Source: JAZDFP01 sp043801445
Lineage (GTDB): Bacteria; Planctomycetota; MHYJ01; JACQXL01
Direction of reading: 5' to 3'
NCBI GenBank assembly: GCA_043801445.1
Contig: JAZDMB010000039.1
Location: forward strand, 1 to 33,823
DNA: 33,823 bases
Both the position numbers and the translations under genes were made by a program. Shown here piece by piece: positions 7,255-16,460 of this stretch (positions are counted from its first letter, which is position 1; the number at the start of each line of letters is the position of its first letter). The notes under the pieces were generated by a model. The model made no database searches. It was not told the origin of the DNA and worked only from the letters and a program-made list of their open reading frames with translations.

Positions 7255-10200
7255 TCAGGTCAGTTCCTGTTTCTTCCTGGTGTTTATTGCATATATATTT
7301 TCTATCTTTAATAGCAATTCTCTTTCTTCAATATTAAATTCATTAAGATTGACCTGCATGGTCCTAATTTCAGATTGTATTTTATCTTCCTCTGTTTTCC
7401 GGGAAAGAAACTTACTTTTCAGGTCTCGTATATTTTCCTTAAGACTACCCAGTAATGTCTGGGTTTTAACCTCTTCTTGAGAAAGGTCTTTTAATAATAA
7501 TTCATCGGATTGCAGCTGGGTTCCCAGGTCTGATATTTTCGTTTTTATGACTTTTAATGATTCGGCTGACAAATTCAGTGTAATTTCCAATTGCTGGATA
7601 TCACTGCTTAATTGAGTTTGTTGTTGCAAGAAATGCTCCTTATTTGACAGTGATTTTGCCTGCTTAACTTTTAATTCAGTAATTTGCGCCTCCATAATTT
7701 GTTTCTTTTTAGTGTCTTCGCTAATGGAATTATTCAATTGCTCCATCTCTGACTGTAATTTTACCAGGCACCCCTCTAATTCGTTAATAACCTGAGCGGT
7801 AGTAACGGCTCTTTCAGAAAGGGCGTTTATTTGTTGTTCCACCTCAGAATGCTCTAAATCATTTATTTCCACCTCTTTAGTAATAATAGAAAGCCGGCTG
7901 TTTATCTCGGAAATAGATTTTTCTATATCGGTCATTCCCACCGAGTTTTCATAGATAACATTTCGTAACTTTTGAGAATCCAGTTCGGCTGTCTCTATTT
8001 CAGATGTTTTATTATTCTGTAACTGTTCAAGATTCGTCAACTGTGCGGATAAATTTTTCAGTGTCTCTTCAAGATAGCGTAGTTCTGTTTTCCTGGAAAT
8101 AAGACCCATTCCGGCTTCTATATAACCGCCTGAAATAATACCATCGGAGGTAATAATTTCACCGTTAATCGTCAATATCTGACCGTCATAAATATGTTCA
8201 TTTAGAATCTGCTGAGCTGTTTTGATGTTATCTACCAGCAGATATTGGCCAAGCAATATCCGGCTCAATGCTGTTTTCGTCTCCATCGGAACGCCATCTA
8301 TTTTTATTGCCTGAATAATCTCATCCGCATAACCAATAATACCGGTTATATCAGCTTGCGGGATGGGTGAGCGCAGCGAGAAAGTTTTTAATTTATCCAT
8401 GGCAATTGTCGTAACACGTCCTTTTTGATTATCATAAACGAACCGGATAATCTTCAGGGCATCGTCTCGTGACGGAACGACAATGGCATCGGCTAATCCT
8501 CTTAACCCTGCTTCTGCAGCATTGATATATTGAGGTTTTATCTCTACAATATCCGCCACTAATCCGTAGATATTAGCGGGTATAGATGCGGTAGCAACCT
8601 TTGCTGGGCTTCCCAGACCGTTAGAAAGTTCCCCGTTGTGGTTTAATTCATTACTTATATCATTATCTCTATTTTCGTTCCTAACGGGGCAGGCGTTGGC
8701 TTCTCCGCCAGAGGCGGATCTGCCTGCGGCACAGGGTTGCACCTTGAGGACTGCATCCGATAAAACCGAGCGGACACTATTAGAACATCCCTCATGATGA
8801 CGCTCCAAATCCTCTAATACTTCCTTGCGAGAGGAGATTCTGTTTAATTCTTCTTTTACCTTATTGAATTCGGCACTTGTTGTTGCCAAATCGTTCCTGA
8901 GAGCTGTGAGAACTATTTCTCGTTGAGAAAGGTCCTGTTTTAAATTATTGATGGTTTGTTGAGCCTCTTTATGGGAAGTTTCCAATTTTACATTATTTTC
9001 CCTGAGTAGTCCGGTCTCATCTTCTATTTCCTTGCGTCTGCTGGTAAATTTTTCACGTCTTATGGAAAGATTTTTAAGCTCATTCTGTATCGTTGAAAGT
9101 TCATTTTGATATGTTGATTTTTTATGTGTTACCTGAAAGATTTCATTTCGTTTGGCTTCTAAATTTTTAATACTTTCGTCTATTTCCTGAACGATTCCCT
9201 TATAAAAAATATCCTTTTCATCAATCTCATCGTTTAATAGCTCTACTTCTTTCTTGATAACTTCATATGATTGCATCGTTTCACAAAGTCTATTGCGCAG
9301 GTCAATAGTTTTTTGAGTATAAGAAGCGAGGCTTCCACGAGTTTCCTCCTCTTCAGTAATCAGTTCCTGCCGACGCAACGATGATGATTCTATTTTATGT
9401 TTGGTTTCCGAAAGCCGACTGTTCAAATCTATATAAATTTCATTCTGATTTGAAATGTTATTATCTATCTGAAGGATTTCCTTATCTATTGCTATAATAA
9501 TTTCTTCTGCGGCTTGTAACTTTTCCTCAAAAGAACCATATAGGGTTTTCAGTTGAGTAATTTTATCTGATAACTCTGATTGTTTCTGATGATATTGATG
9601 ATAGGCATGTAACGATAGTTGTGTTTTTTTCGCCTTGAGCTCTTCAAGCGTATTTTTATATTTTTCGGCTTTAGTTGCCTGAATTTTAATAGAACGAATC
9701 TCTCTTCTAACCTCGCGCAAAATATCCTGTAATCTTATTAAATCTTGCTCAACCTTCTGAAGTTTCGCTTCGCTTTCACGTCTTTTAGATTTATATTTAC
9801 TGATTCCGGCTGCCTCATCGAAAAGTTCGCGTCGTTCAAACGAATTACTTCTCAGGATAAAATCAACCCTACCCTGTTCGATAATAGAGTAGAATTCCAT
9901 TCCAATCCCGCTTCCCATAAACAATTCCCTGATATCCTTAAGGCGACAAAGTTGATTATTAATGAGATACTCACTCTCTCCGGAACGATGAAGTCTTCGG
10001 GTAATTGTAAGTTCTTCGTAATCTAATGGCAGTTTAGATTTGCCATCGGAATTGGAAAATGAAAGTGAAACTTCCGCATAGCCGGAAGGATTTGCATCAG
10101 CGGCACCATTGAAAATAACATCAATCATTTCTTCACTACGAAGAGATTTGATGCTCCGCTCGCCCAAAACCCATTTTATAGCATCAACAACATTACTTTT

Positions 10201-10308
10201 ACCGCAACCATTGGGACCGACTAAAACTGTTATCCCATCATCAAAACTTATCTCCGTTCTGTGACCGAATGATTTGAAGCCATCTAATGTTAATTTTGTA
10301 AGTTTCAT
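7255..10308 (-). CDS. smc: Chromosome segregation ATPase SMC, N-terminal head, coil and hinge (upstream part of frameshifted gene)
   Basis: SMC dimers organise and segregate the chromosome using ATP. Walker A is GPNGCGKS at residues 31-38, followed by the Q-loop region KWVLGERSIKSLRS. There is a long coiled coil from about 160 to 510, then a hinge (IYGLVADIVEI through GGYIEAGMGLISRK), then the returning coil. The ORF ends at TGA 7255-7257, where the coil should continue into the C-terminal head found at 6233-7210. Restoring one base near 7258 would give a single protein of about 1358 residues, against about 1150-1200 usually; the excess is explained by inserts. One is a type A element (8588-8691) plus a GC palindrome, placed between RSVLSDAVLK and the hinge. 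Translation starts at ATG 10308; no strong ribosome site is seen. Confidence 0.92.
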   Translation of the reverse strand: MKLTKLTLDGFKSFGHRTEISFDDGITVLVGPNGCGKSNVVDAIKWVLGERSIKSLRSEEMIDVIFNGAADANPSGYAEVSLSFSNSDGKSKLPLDYEELTITRRLHRSGESEYLINNQLCRLKDIRELFMGSGIGMEFYSIIEQGRVDFILRSNSFERRELFDEAAGISKYKSKRRESEAKLQKVEQDLIRLQDILREVRREIRSIKIQATKAEKYKNTLEELKAKKTQLSLHAYHQYHQKQSELSDKITQLKTLYGSFEEKLQAAEEIIIAIDKEILQIDNNISNQNEIYIDLNSRLSETKHKIESSSLRRQELITEEEETRGSLASYTQKTIDLRNRLCETMQSYEVIKKEVELLNDEIDEKDIFYKGIVQEIDESIKNLEAKRNEIFQVTHKKSTYQNELSTIQNELKNLSIRREKFTSRRKEIEDETGLLRENNVKLETSHKEAQQTINNLKQDLSQREIVLTALRNDLATTSAEFNKVKEELNRISSRKEVLEDLERHHEGCSNSVRSVLSDAVLKVQPCAAGRSASGGEANACPVRNENRDNDISNELNHNGELSNGLGSPAKVATASIPANIYGLVADIVEIKPQYINAAEAGLRGLADAIVVPSRDDALKIIRFVYDNQKGRVTTIAMDKLKTFSLRSPIPQADITGIIGYADEIIQAIKIDGVPMETKTALSRILLGQYLLVDNIKTAQQILNEHIYDGQILTINGEIITSDGIISGGYIEAGMGLISRKTELRYLEETLKNLSAQLTNLEQLQNNKTSEIETAELDSQKLRNVIYENSVGMTDIEKSISEINSRLSIITKEVEINDLEHSEVEQQINALSERAVTTAQVINELEGCLVKLQSEMEQLNNSISEDTKKKQIMEAQITELKVKQAKSLSNKEHFLQQQTQLSSDIQQLEITLNLSAESLKVIKTKISDLGTQLQSDELLLKDLSQEEVKTQTLLGSLKENIRDLKSKFLSRKTEEDKIQSEIRTMQVNLNEFNIEERELLLKIENIYAINTRKKQELT
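8588..8691 (-). repeat. ~105-bp palindromic element (type A), copy 2, inside smc
   Basis: On the minus strand it begins TGCCCCGTTAGGAAC and ends CTTTCTAACGGTCTGGGAAG then CCCAGCAAAGGTTGCTACCGC. It is read through in frame as part of SMC (CPVRNENRD ... LSNGLGSPAKVAT) just before the hinge. The right-hand half is in the same reading frame as in copy 3 (LFNGLRSPENLLL). The left arm is in a different frame from copies 1 and 3. Confidence 0.85.
8704..8718. repeat. Small GC palindrome TCCGCC-AGA-GGCGGA in smc
   Basis: A perfect 6-3-6 palindrome next to type A copy 2, continuing into TCTGCCTGCGGCA. It encodes the Gly/Ala/Ser-rich piece GRSASGGEAN at the hinge entrance, which is absent from ordinary SMC proteins. 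Confidence 0.7.
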
Positions 10309-10849
10309 AATTTATAATTTGATTCCTTCTAAAATACTATCTAACAGATTTGCATTTTTTATTCTATGTTTCTTCTCAAAAAAAATAGAATCATTATTAT
10401 AATATTATCGGTTTTTTCGAGGATTATCTTAACCACCAATACTATAAATTAAGCAATAATTATTATCGCGGTACCCCCCCCTCTTTAATCCTTAATAAAT
10501 GACATTTTTCAAATTGGTTTTAGAATCAACTGCTGACAAATATCAGCAAATTAGTATTATGTTAGAACGTTAAACACAATATAAAAATACAAGCAATGAT
10601 TTATTGATTAAATTGATAGGCAATTAGATATATTAAATGTTATTATTATGAAGTTTTCTTACTGTCTTTGTGTTTTTACGATTAGAAATATTCATAATTT
10701 TTCTTAGCCAGATTAGAAATTATAGTCTTCTATGATTATAAGAGTGAAGGAATAACGAGATGCTTAAAAAGATAAAATTCATAGCGGCATCGGCTAAATA
10801 ATCTTTTTGGCTATCTTATTTCATTGTAAGAGTTCAACGTATACATTAT
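10309..10849. other. AT-rich intergenic region between divergent smc and the sigma-54 activator
   Basis: About 540 bp with no credible full-length gene. It holds a 6-6-6 inverted repeat TGCTGA/TCAGCA (10531-10548) that could be an operator, a GTACCCCCCCC run near 10470, and a 13-codon mini-ORF (10760-10801) with an AAGGA ribosome site. None of the TGCACCA sites found downstream of the activator gene are present here. A TATACA hexamer at 10840-10845 lies right before the activator ATG. Confidence 0.5.
10760..10801 (+). CDS. Possible 13-aa leader peptide ORF
   Basis: ATG at 10760 is preceded by GAAGGAATAACGAG, a reasonable ribosome site, and encodes MLKKIKFIAASAK before TAA. It ends about 48 bp before the activator gene. 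It could be a leader peptide, the decayed start of an exported protein (the sequence looks like a truncated signal peptide), or chance. Confidence 0.2.
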   Translation: MLKKIKFIAASAK

Positions 10850-12442
10850 ATGCAGAATATATATCCTATAAAACAAATCAATCTGGGACTTGAGGTCTGG
10901 CAAAAAGTCTTTGCCTCGCCTTTATATCAGCAGACTCTCACTTTATTAAAACAAATATTCAAAAAGAATATTGTGGTCGCTGATTTTGATGCGATGGGTA
11001 TCACACTGGAGGAATGGAAACACATTCGGGGACCCTCTGAACATATTTCCTTCCCGTTTTGCGACCTTATTCTGGAAACGGAAAAAGGAAGACAGCAGTG
11101 TGTGGAATTATCAAAACAAGCCTTCTCTCAACTTTCAACCACGCTTAAAACCGATATCTGTATATGCCATGCGGGCTTGACCGAGGTATCTATTCCAATA
11201 ATCATTGATGGCAAGTATTGCGGTTGTATCTCTCCATTTGGAGGATTCCTTCTTCATGAACCGAACGAAATTGAATGGCAACAGATTGCCGAGCAGACAA
11301 AGAAAACCGGAGTAGATTTAGAACGTTTGAAAAAGGCGTATTTTGGAATTCCACCTATTTCTAAAGAACTCCTTGGAATACTGGTTAAGCTTCTAAATGC
11401 TTTCGTAGAAGAGATTGTCAAGACTGCAATAGAAATCTGGGAATATAAAAAGCGGATTACTGAATTAGAAAAAGCACTTTATGAGAAATATCAATTTGCC
11501 AATATTATCGGTAAAAGTAAAACAATACAAGAGGTCTACAAACTTTTAGATAAAGCCATCACAGCCGATTATCCGGTAGTGATTCAGGGTGAAACCGGGA
11601 CCGGTAAAGAATTAGTGGCAAAAGCGCTTCACTTCAATGGTCCACGTAAGGCTAAACCATTTATTTCAGAAAACTGTGCCGCCTTCGCTTCAGGAGTATT
11701 GGAAAGCGAACTATTCGGGCATATCAAAGGTTCATTTACCGGCGCTGATAAAGATAAAAAGGGACTCTTTGAATTGGCAGACGGTGGCACACTCTTCTTA
11801 GATGAAGTCAGCATAATGGACCAGGAGATGCAGAAGAAACTCTTAAGGGCACTGCAGGAATGCGAGATTAGACCTGTAGGCGGAAAGAATACCATTAAGG
11901 TAAATGTCAGAGTCATCTCTGCTACGAACCAAAACCTAAAACACTTAGTCCAAAAAGGCACATTCCGGGATGACCTCTATTACCGATTAAATGTCATCAC
12001 GATAAATCTGCCTCCGTTAAGAGAACGTCAAGAAGACATTCCATTATTGGTGAACCATTTTCTAGACAAGGTCGCCCAAGAGACTAAAACCAAAAGAAAA
12101 ACATTGTCTGAAGAGGTAATGAGATTATTTTTGGATAATAACTGGCCCGGTAATGTCAGGGAATTAGAAAATGAGATTAAACGATGCTGTGTCTTAACAG
12201 GTGAAGCCGACTTAATTACCCCTGAGGTAGTTTCTCCACATCTTCATCAGGTAATTAAAGAAGATACCCCAAATGAAGCCGAAGAAAATAAATCTCTAAA
12301 AGAACAGATTGAAGAAGTAGAACGAAAATGTATTATTAAAGCACTCCAAAAATCTGGTCATAAGAAAACGCTCTGTGCCAAGATACTCGGATTACACCGC
12401 AATGATGTAGCTAGAAAGATGAAAAAACTAGGAATAGAATGA
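10850..12442 (+). CDS. PocR-sensor sigma-54-dependent transcriptional activator
   Basis: The protein is a bacterial enhancer-binding protein of 530 residues. Residues about 15-185 resemble the PocR ligand-sensing domain, with Cys71, Cys84, Cys104/106 and Cys124/126 in the usual kind of spacing. The AAA+ domain spans about 215-445: Walker A GETGTGKE (247-254), the sigma-54 contact loop GSFTGA (294-299), Walker B GGTLFLDE (312-319) and arginine-finger region RDDLYYRL. A Fis-type helix-turn-helix lies at the C-terminus (ALQKSGHKKTLCAKILGLHR). It should sense a small molecule or redox state, bind palindromic sites and remodel RpoN-polymerase. The gene is directly followed by two TGCACCA palindromes and a -24/-12 promoter (12457-12629), its likely target. 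No ribosome site is visible; a TATACA lies 4 bases before the ATG, so the message may be leaderless. Confidence 0.92.
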   Translation: MQNIYPIKQINLGLEVWQKVFASPLYQQTLTLLKQIFKKNIVVADFDAMGITLEEWKHIRGPSEHISFPFCDLILETEKGRQQCVELSKQAFSQLSTTLKTDICICHAGLTEVSIPIIIDGKYCGCISPFGGFLLHEPNEIEWQQIAEQTKKTGVDLERLKKAYFGIPPISKELLGILVKLLNAFVEEIVKTAIEIWEYKKRITELEKALYEKYQFANIIGKSKTIQEVYKLLDKAITADYPVVIQGETGTGKELVAKALHFNGPRKAKPFISENCAAFASGVLESELFGHIKGSFTGADKDKKGLFELADGGTLFLDEVSIMDQEMQKKLLRALQECEIRPVGGKNTIKVNVRVISATNQNLKHLVQKGTFRDDLYYRLNVITINLPPLRERQEDIPLLVNHFLDKVAQETKTKRKTLSEEVMRLFLDNNWPGNVRELENEIKRCCVLTGEADLITPEVVSPHLHQVIKEDTPNEAEENKSLKEQIEEVERKCIIKALQKSGHKKTLCAKILGLHRNDVARKMKKLGIE

Positions 12443-12456
12443 TGCTCGTATCTTTT

Positions 12457-12499
12457 TGTGCACCATAATGTTTCACATATTGTGCACCACATTGGTGCA
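12457..12499. promoter_or_regulatory. Tandem palindromic upstream activator sites
   Basis: TGTGCACCA occurs at 12457 and again at 12481, exactly 24 bp apart. The second site is a perfect palindrome TGCACCA-CAT-TGGTGCA (12483-12499). The first pairs with TGTTTCA in the same N3 spacing (5 of 7 matches). The pair lies 115-155 bp upstream of the sigma-54 promoter and directly after the activator gene, where enhancer sites are expected. Binding by that activator is inference. Confidence 0.65.
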
Positions 12500-12612
12500 T
12501 CAGCATGCATCAATATTATTTTTTTCTATATTTTATAAAGACTACTTTATTTAACTTCATACCATTATTGTAGTTATAACTTTACTTATAAATAATTCTG
12601 ATTATCGTTATT

Positions 12613-12629
12613 CTGGCATAGAATTTGCT
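12613..12629 (+). promoter_or_regulatory. Sigma-54 (-24/-12) promoter
   Basis: CTGGCATAGAATTTGCT matches the YTGGCACGRNNNTTGCW consensus at all but two positions. The essential GG (12615-12616) and GC (12627-12628) are correctly spaced. Transcription would start near 12640, about 80 nt before the STAS gene. Confidence 0.75.
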
Positions 12630-12721
12630 TATACTATTAAGTGTAAGCAGATAGATTTTGCTTTCGTAGAAATTAATCAGTTAAATCTGCTCAATCTACT
12701 TACTAAATATTTTCTTATCAT

Positions 12722-13105
12722 ATGGAAATAACATCTAAAATTAATAATACGACTTACCTGATTGAGATAGAAGGTGCCATAGTTGGTATCTATGCTGAGG
12801 AATTAGATAAAATTATTTACTCTATCAACTTTACCTGCTTAGGCATAAATAATCTTATCTTTAATCTCGCCCGTACAAGTATGATTGATAGCATTGGGAT
12901 AGAGACAATTAATCACGTTCAGGAACGAGGCCTAAAAGTCTCTATATTAAATCCTCAAGGATTAGTGAAAGACATGCTGGAAAGAGCAAGTATAACCGGA
13001 CGATTATCACATTTTCTTCAGATTGTTGACCCCATTGAAAAAGTATATAAAACCGAGGATTTAGTTGATTATGCATATATAATTAATCCGTCTGTAAAAT
13101 TATAA
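12722..13105 (+). CDS. STAS-domain protein (anti-sigma-factor-antagonist-like)
   Basis: The whole 127-residue protein is a single STAS fold: an N-terminal strand YLIEIEGAIVG, the central strand NLIFNLARTSMIDSIGIE, then GLKVSILNPQGLVKDMLERA and a C-terminal helix. Asp56-Ser57 in MIDSIGIE occupies the place where anti-sigma-factor antagonists such as SpoIIAA carry the phosphorylated Ser, so it may be switched by a kinase. No partner kinase or phosphatase gene lies in the window. It is transcribed from the predicted sigma-54 promoter about 80 nt upstream, which ties it to the PocR activator, and it precedes the two SBBP genes. No clear ribosome site. It could instead act in a stressosome-like or transport-linked role. 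Confidence 0.8.
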   Translation: MEITSKINNTTYLIEIEGAIVGIYAEELDKIIYSINFTCLGINNLIFNLARTSMIDSIGIETINHVQERGLKVSILNPQGLVKDMLERASITGRLSHFLQIVDPIEKVYKTEDLVDYAYIINPSVKL

Positions 13106-13144
13106 GTTGAAAGTCCTAACTTTTCACTTACTACTTTTGACCTT
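13105..13144. repeat. Dispersed AAGTTGAAAGT / ACTTTTGACCTT repeat, copy 2
   Basis: AAGTTGAAAGTCC and ACTTACTACTTTTGACCTT closely resemble the arms of the repeat at 4072-4140, without the internal GC hairpin. It begins directly at the STAS stop codon. Confidence 0.5.
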
Positions 13145-13166
13145 ATAGGATTATATTTAAATTTCC

Positions 13167-13195
13167 TTGACAAACCATTTTAAAAATAGTAGATT
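13167..13195 (+). promoter_or_regulatory. Possible sigma-70 promoter for the SBBP gene pair
   Basis: TTGACA (13167-13172) is separated by 17 bp from TAGATT (13190-13195, 4 of 6 matches to TATAAT). It would start transcription near 13202, about 85 nt before the first SBBP gene, giving it a supply independent of the sigma-54 promoter. Confidence 0.4.
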
Positions 13196-13286
13196 TATAC
13201 ATGAGAAATAATATAAGCATAATGACTATGTTATGTTGTCAGGACGTGGTTAAAAATCACATTAACTTCTTTTAAGGAATAGAGTT

Positions 13287-16200
13287 ATGTATATTATGAA
13301 AAATATCATTCTAATCGTAGGATTAATTATCATTTCTACAGTTACATTTTTAAACGCTGAAACAACGGAAACGCTTTCACCAACACCAGACCAAACGATT
13401 AATCAGACTAAATCTTCCCTCAATACTTCTGAGGAAATGAAAAATATCTCCTCTTTACAAATCCCGTTCATCAAAAATGAAGGACAGATAAAATCACAAG
13501 AAATCAAATTTTACACCAAAACCCTTATTGGCAATGTTTTTATTACTGACAAGGGTGAATTAATTTATAATGTTCTTTCTCCAAGAGATTATATTGGCGC
13601 CGATACTATACTGCTTCCTGATGGGTCTACTCCACCACTCGTATATTTTATAAAAGAAAAACCGCTTAATACAGAATACAGAATACCGAATACAGGGATT
13701 AATGTTGAAGGATTAGAGCGCGCTGAAACTATTATTAATTCCTTTGTGGGACCGGAAGAAGATTGGAGAAGTAATATCTCCACCTATAAACTAATCGCAT
13801 TAGGGAATATTTGGGATGGTATTACTTTTAACTTGAGGGCAAATCAGAAAAATATAGAGAAACTTTTCATGGTTCATCCAGACGGAAATGTGAATTCTAT
13901 TAGGTTTGCTGTTGAAGGAATAAAAACATTATCATTAAAAGAATCCGGGGAACTTGAACTCATTACCTCACAAGGAAATACCAAGTTTACCCAGCCAATT
14001 GCCTATCAGGACGTCGATGGTATTAGGAAACCAATTGACGTCTCTTATCTTATAATAAATGATTCAACTTATGGGTTTAAAGTCGGCAATTATGACCATT
14101 CTATTCCTTTAATTATTGATCCTTTTTTGTCATCAACATATTGCGGTGGCGACGGCGAAGATGTTAGCACCGGTATCGTTAGAGATAATAATGATCTCGT
14201 AATTACCGTGGGTTATAGCAATTCATTCAATATCCCTTATCCTACCACGGCAGGTGCCTATCAACCCAATCTTAACGTTGTCAATTATCTTCTCTATGAC
14301 GTAGTTATTTCCCAATTTAGTCCTGGTTTAACAGCTCTTTGGTCTTCAACATATTTAGGTTCAGACATAGCATCAGAATACGGTACTGCGATAGCTCTTG
14401 ATACTGCTAGTCCACAAAATATCTATGTTACTGGTATTACTACTGGTCAATCTTTTGCCACAACAGGATTTTATGATGGGAGTTTCAATGGAGGTATTGA
14501 TGTCTTTGTTGCAATATTAGGCAGAACCCCCTATAGTCTCTTTACTCCCTATTATACCATTGCAACAATTGATGCATTTACTTATTTAGGCGGCACAGCC
14601 AATGATTACGGTTATGCTATTAAAGTGGACAATGATGATGTTTTTGTAGCCGGTATAGCTGGTAATTCTACTTTCCCGGCTTCTGGCGGAGCTGATACTA
14701 CGTTCGGAGGCGGTTATGACGGATTTGTAGCAAGATTTAATACTTCTCTTACCCCTGGTGGATTTGCTTGTTCTTATGTCGGAGGCTTATCGAATGATTT
14801 TTGTTACGGATTAGCAGTCGCCGATACTGCCCGAAATGTTATAGTAACAGGCAATACTTTCTCGTCTGATTTTCCAACTACCACCAGTACTTATCGTTCT
14901 TCTTTAGCTGGAAACTCAGATGTCTTTATTACCAAATTTTCTAATTCATTAACATCTATCATAAACTCCACATTAATAGGAGGAAGCGGGGATGATGTAG
15001 CTTATGCGATTGCAACAGACCAAGTTAATAATATCTATATAACTGGTGAGACACAATCATCTAATTTCCCCTTTAGTTGCACCGCTCTGTCAACTTATAG
15101 TGGAGCAGGAGATGTTTTCATTAGTAAATTCAACTCCGGATTGACTAATGTTTTAGCATCAAGATTTATTGGAGGAACTGGTCGTGATTTAGGATATGCA
15201 CTTGCTATATCTGTAACCGGACAAACCGGACAAGTCTTTGCTTTCGGCTATACTTCTTCTACAAATTTTCCCACTTCTCCTGCTATTCTTCCACCCTATA
15301 GTACCACTCTCAGTGGAAGTTCAGATGCATTTATTACACGATTAGATAGTAATACCCTTAACCTTGAGGCTTCTACATATATAGGTGGTAGCGGTGGTGA
15401 ATTAGGCGTCCCGTCCTCTGATTCCGTTAATAGAGGAGGAATAATTTCGGATTTAGCCACTTTTACAAGCACGCCTATTCCCGGATTCGTTGTCCTCACA
15501 TTTGCCGGTTCTACAAATTCATCGAATTTTCCTATTGTCAGAGCAATTAATCCTAATGACCCCAGCCCTTGGACAGGTAATTACGATGGGACCGCCTCTA
15601 ATGGTGGTGCGAGCGATATCTTTCTTAGCCGAATAACGCCTGATTTAGGAAGATTCCCATTATCAATAACAGTAACAGATTTAGCAGCATTACTAAGCAT
15701 TTCTATAGCCGATTTAACTTTAGCGCCGGCAATTATTCGCTCTCCATCAAATGGATCCATTGACCAACTGATACCCTCCATATTACAATGGGACCCCCCA
15801 ACTAATGCAGTCACTACAACAGCGCAATATGCGGTTTATTTATCTTCAGTATATTCTCCTCAAATCGAAATATATTCTGGTGCTCTTACAAGTTATCTAC
15901 CTGCCCCGGAACAACTTGAGGAAGGAACTCCATATTATTGGCAAGTTGTATGCGTTGATAATTATTACAGCGACCCTGTTACTTTCACAAGAGTCTCTTG
16001 GTCAAATCTCGCAAGATTCACTACCACGGGATGGAGAAAAGAAGAAGATCCTTTTATCCCGTCTACCGATGAAGAGTCTGTTGGCAGTAGTGGAGACGCA
16101 TACGCATCGAAAAATGAGTTTACTAAAGGATGTTTTATTGCTACGGCTGTTTACGGCAGCCCAACGAATCTTAATGTTGTGGCATTAAGAAAATTCAGGG

Positions 16201-16460
16201 ATAATTATCTTTTAACTAATTCATTGGGTAATAAATTTGTGAATTGGTATTATAAAGTTAGTCCCCGTATTGCAGAACATATTAAACGATCTACTTTGTT
16301 TGCAATTATATTTAAATTAGCCCTTACACCATTGGTTTATTCATTAAGATATCCTATTCCTATAAGTATCTTTTTAATAATCTTGTCAGTCATAGCTATA
16401 TTTTACTGGTCTAAAAAACCGGACTATTTAGACTCCAAGAAAGGAGACAACTTATTATGA
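13287..16460 (+). CDS. Giant SBBP beta-propeller surface protein with Fn3-like and CFI-box C-terminal domains
   Basis: The protein has 1057 residues. ATG 13287 has AAGGA 8 nt upstream. It has a signal peptide (NIILIVGLIIISTVTFLNA), then a conserved N-terminal beta domain opening with IPFIKNEGQ and ITDKGE that commonly precedes SBBP repeats. About seven SBBP blades follow (STYLGS, TYLGGTANDYGYAI, SYVGGLSNDF, STLIGGSGDDVAYAI, and so on), then an Fn3-like domain (ILQWDPPTNA to YYWQVVCVDN). The C-terminal region starts CFIATAVYGS and runs through LRKFRDNYLLTNSLG to a hydrophobic segment and basic end, a CFI-box tail thought to act in surface sorting or anchoring. It overlaps the next gene by 4 bp (ATGA), so the two are translationally coupled. 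A four-copy heptamer AATACAG is inserted near residue 130. Ligand unknown. Confidence 0.88.
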   Translation: MYIMKNIILIVGLIIISTVTFLNAETTETLSPTPDQTINQTKSSLNTSEEMKNISSLQIPFIKNEGQIKSQEIKFYTKTLIGNVFITDKGELIYNVLSPRDYIGADTILLPDGSTPPLVYFIKEKPLNTEYRIPNTGINVEGLERAETIINSFVGPEEDWRSNISTYKLIALGNIWDGITFNLRANQKNIEKLFMVHPDGNVNSIRFAVEGIKTLSLKESGELELITSQGNTKFTQPIAYQDVDGIRKPIDVSYLIINDSTYGFKVGNYDHSIPLIIDPFLSSTYCGGDGEDVSTGIVRDNNDLVITVGYSNSFNIPYPTTAGAYQPNLNVVNYLLYDVVISQFSPGLTALWSSTYLGSDIASEYGTAIALDTASPQNIYVTGITTGQSFATTGFYDGSFNGGIDVFVAILGRTPYSLFTPYYTIATIDAFTYLGGTANDYGYAIKVDNDDVFVAGIAGNSTFPASGGADTTFGGGYDGFVARFNTSLTPGGFACSYVGGLSNDFCYGLAVADTARNVIVTGNTFSSDFPTTTSTYRSSLAGNSDVFITKFSNSLTSIINSTLIGGSGDDVAYAIATDQVNNIYITGETQSSNFPFSCTALSTYSGAGDVFISKFNSGLTNVLASRFIGGTGRDLGYALAISVTGQTGQVFAFGYTSSTNFPTSPAILPPYSTTLSGSSDAFITRLDSNTLNLEASTYIGGSGGELGVPSSDSVNRGGIISDLATFTSTPIPGFVVLTFAGSTNSSNFPIVRAINPNDPSPWTGNYDGTASNGGASDIFLSRITPDLGRFPLSITVTDLAALLSISIADLTLAPAIIRSPSNGSIDQLIPSILQWDPPTNAVTTTAQYAVYLSSVYSPQIEIYSGALTSYLPAPEQLEEGTPYYWQVVCVDNYYSDPVTFTRVSWSNLARFTTTGWRKEEDPFIPSTDEESVGSSGDAYASKNEFTKGCFIATAVYGSPTNLNVVALRKFRDNYLLTNSLGNKFVNWYYKVSPRIAEHIKRSTLFAIIFKLALTPLVYSLRYPIPISIFLIILSVIAIFYWSKKPDYLDSKKGDNLL
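13668..13695. repeat. Four tandem heptanucleotides AATACAG in SBBP gene 1
   Basis: AATACAG, AATACAG, AATACCG, AATACAG run without gap for 28 bp. They encode the stretch NTEYRIPNTG, between two conserved blocks. The corresponding position in the second SBBP gene holds a different insert (16799-16837). Confidence 0.85.

Noticed and set aside
7245..7275. Programmed -1 frameshift signal in smc
   Set aside because: No X XXY YYZ slippery heptamer occurs in the right frame before the stop, and no obvious downstream stem at the usual distance. A one-base indel is simpler, though not proven.
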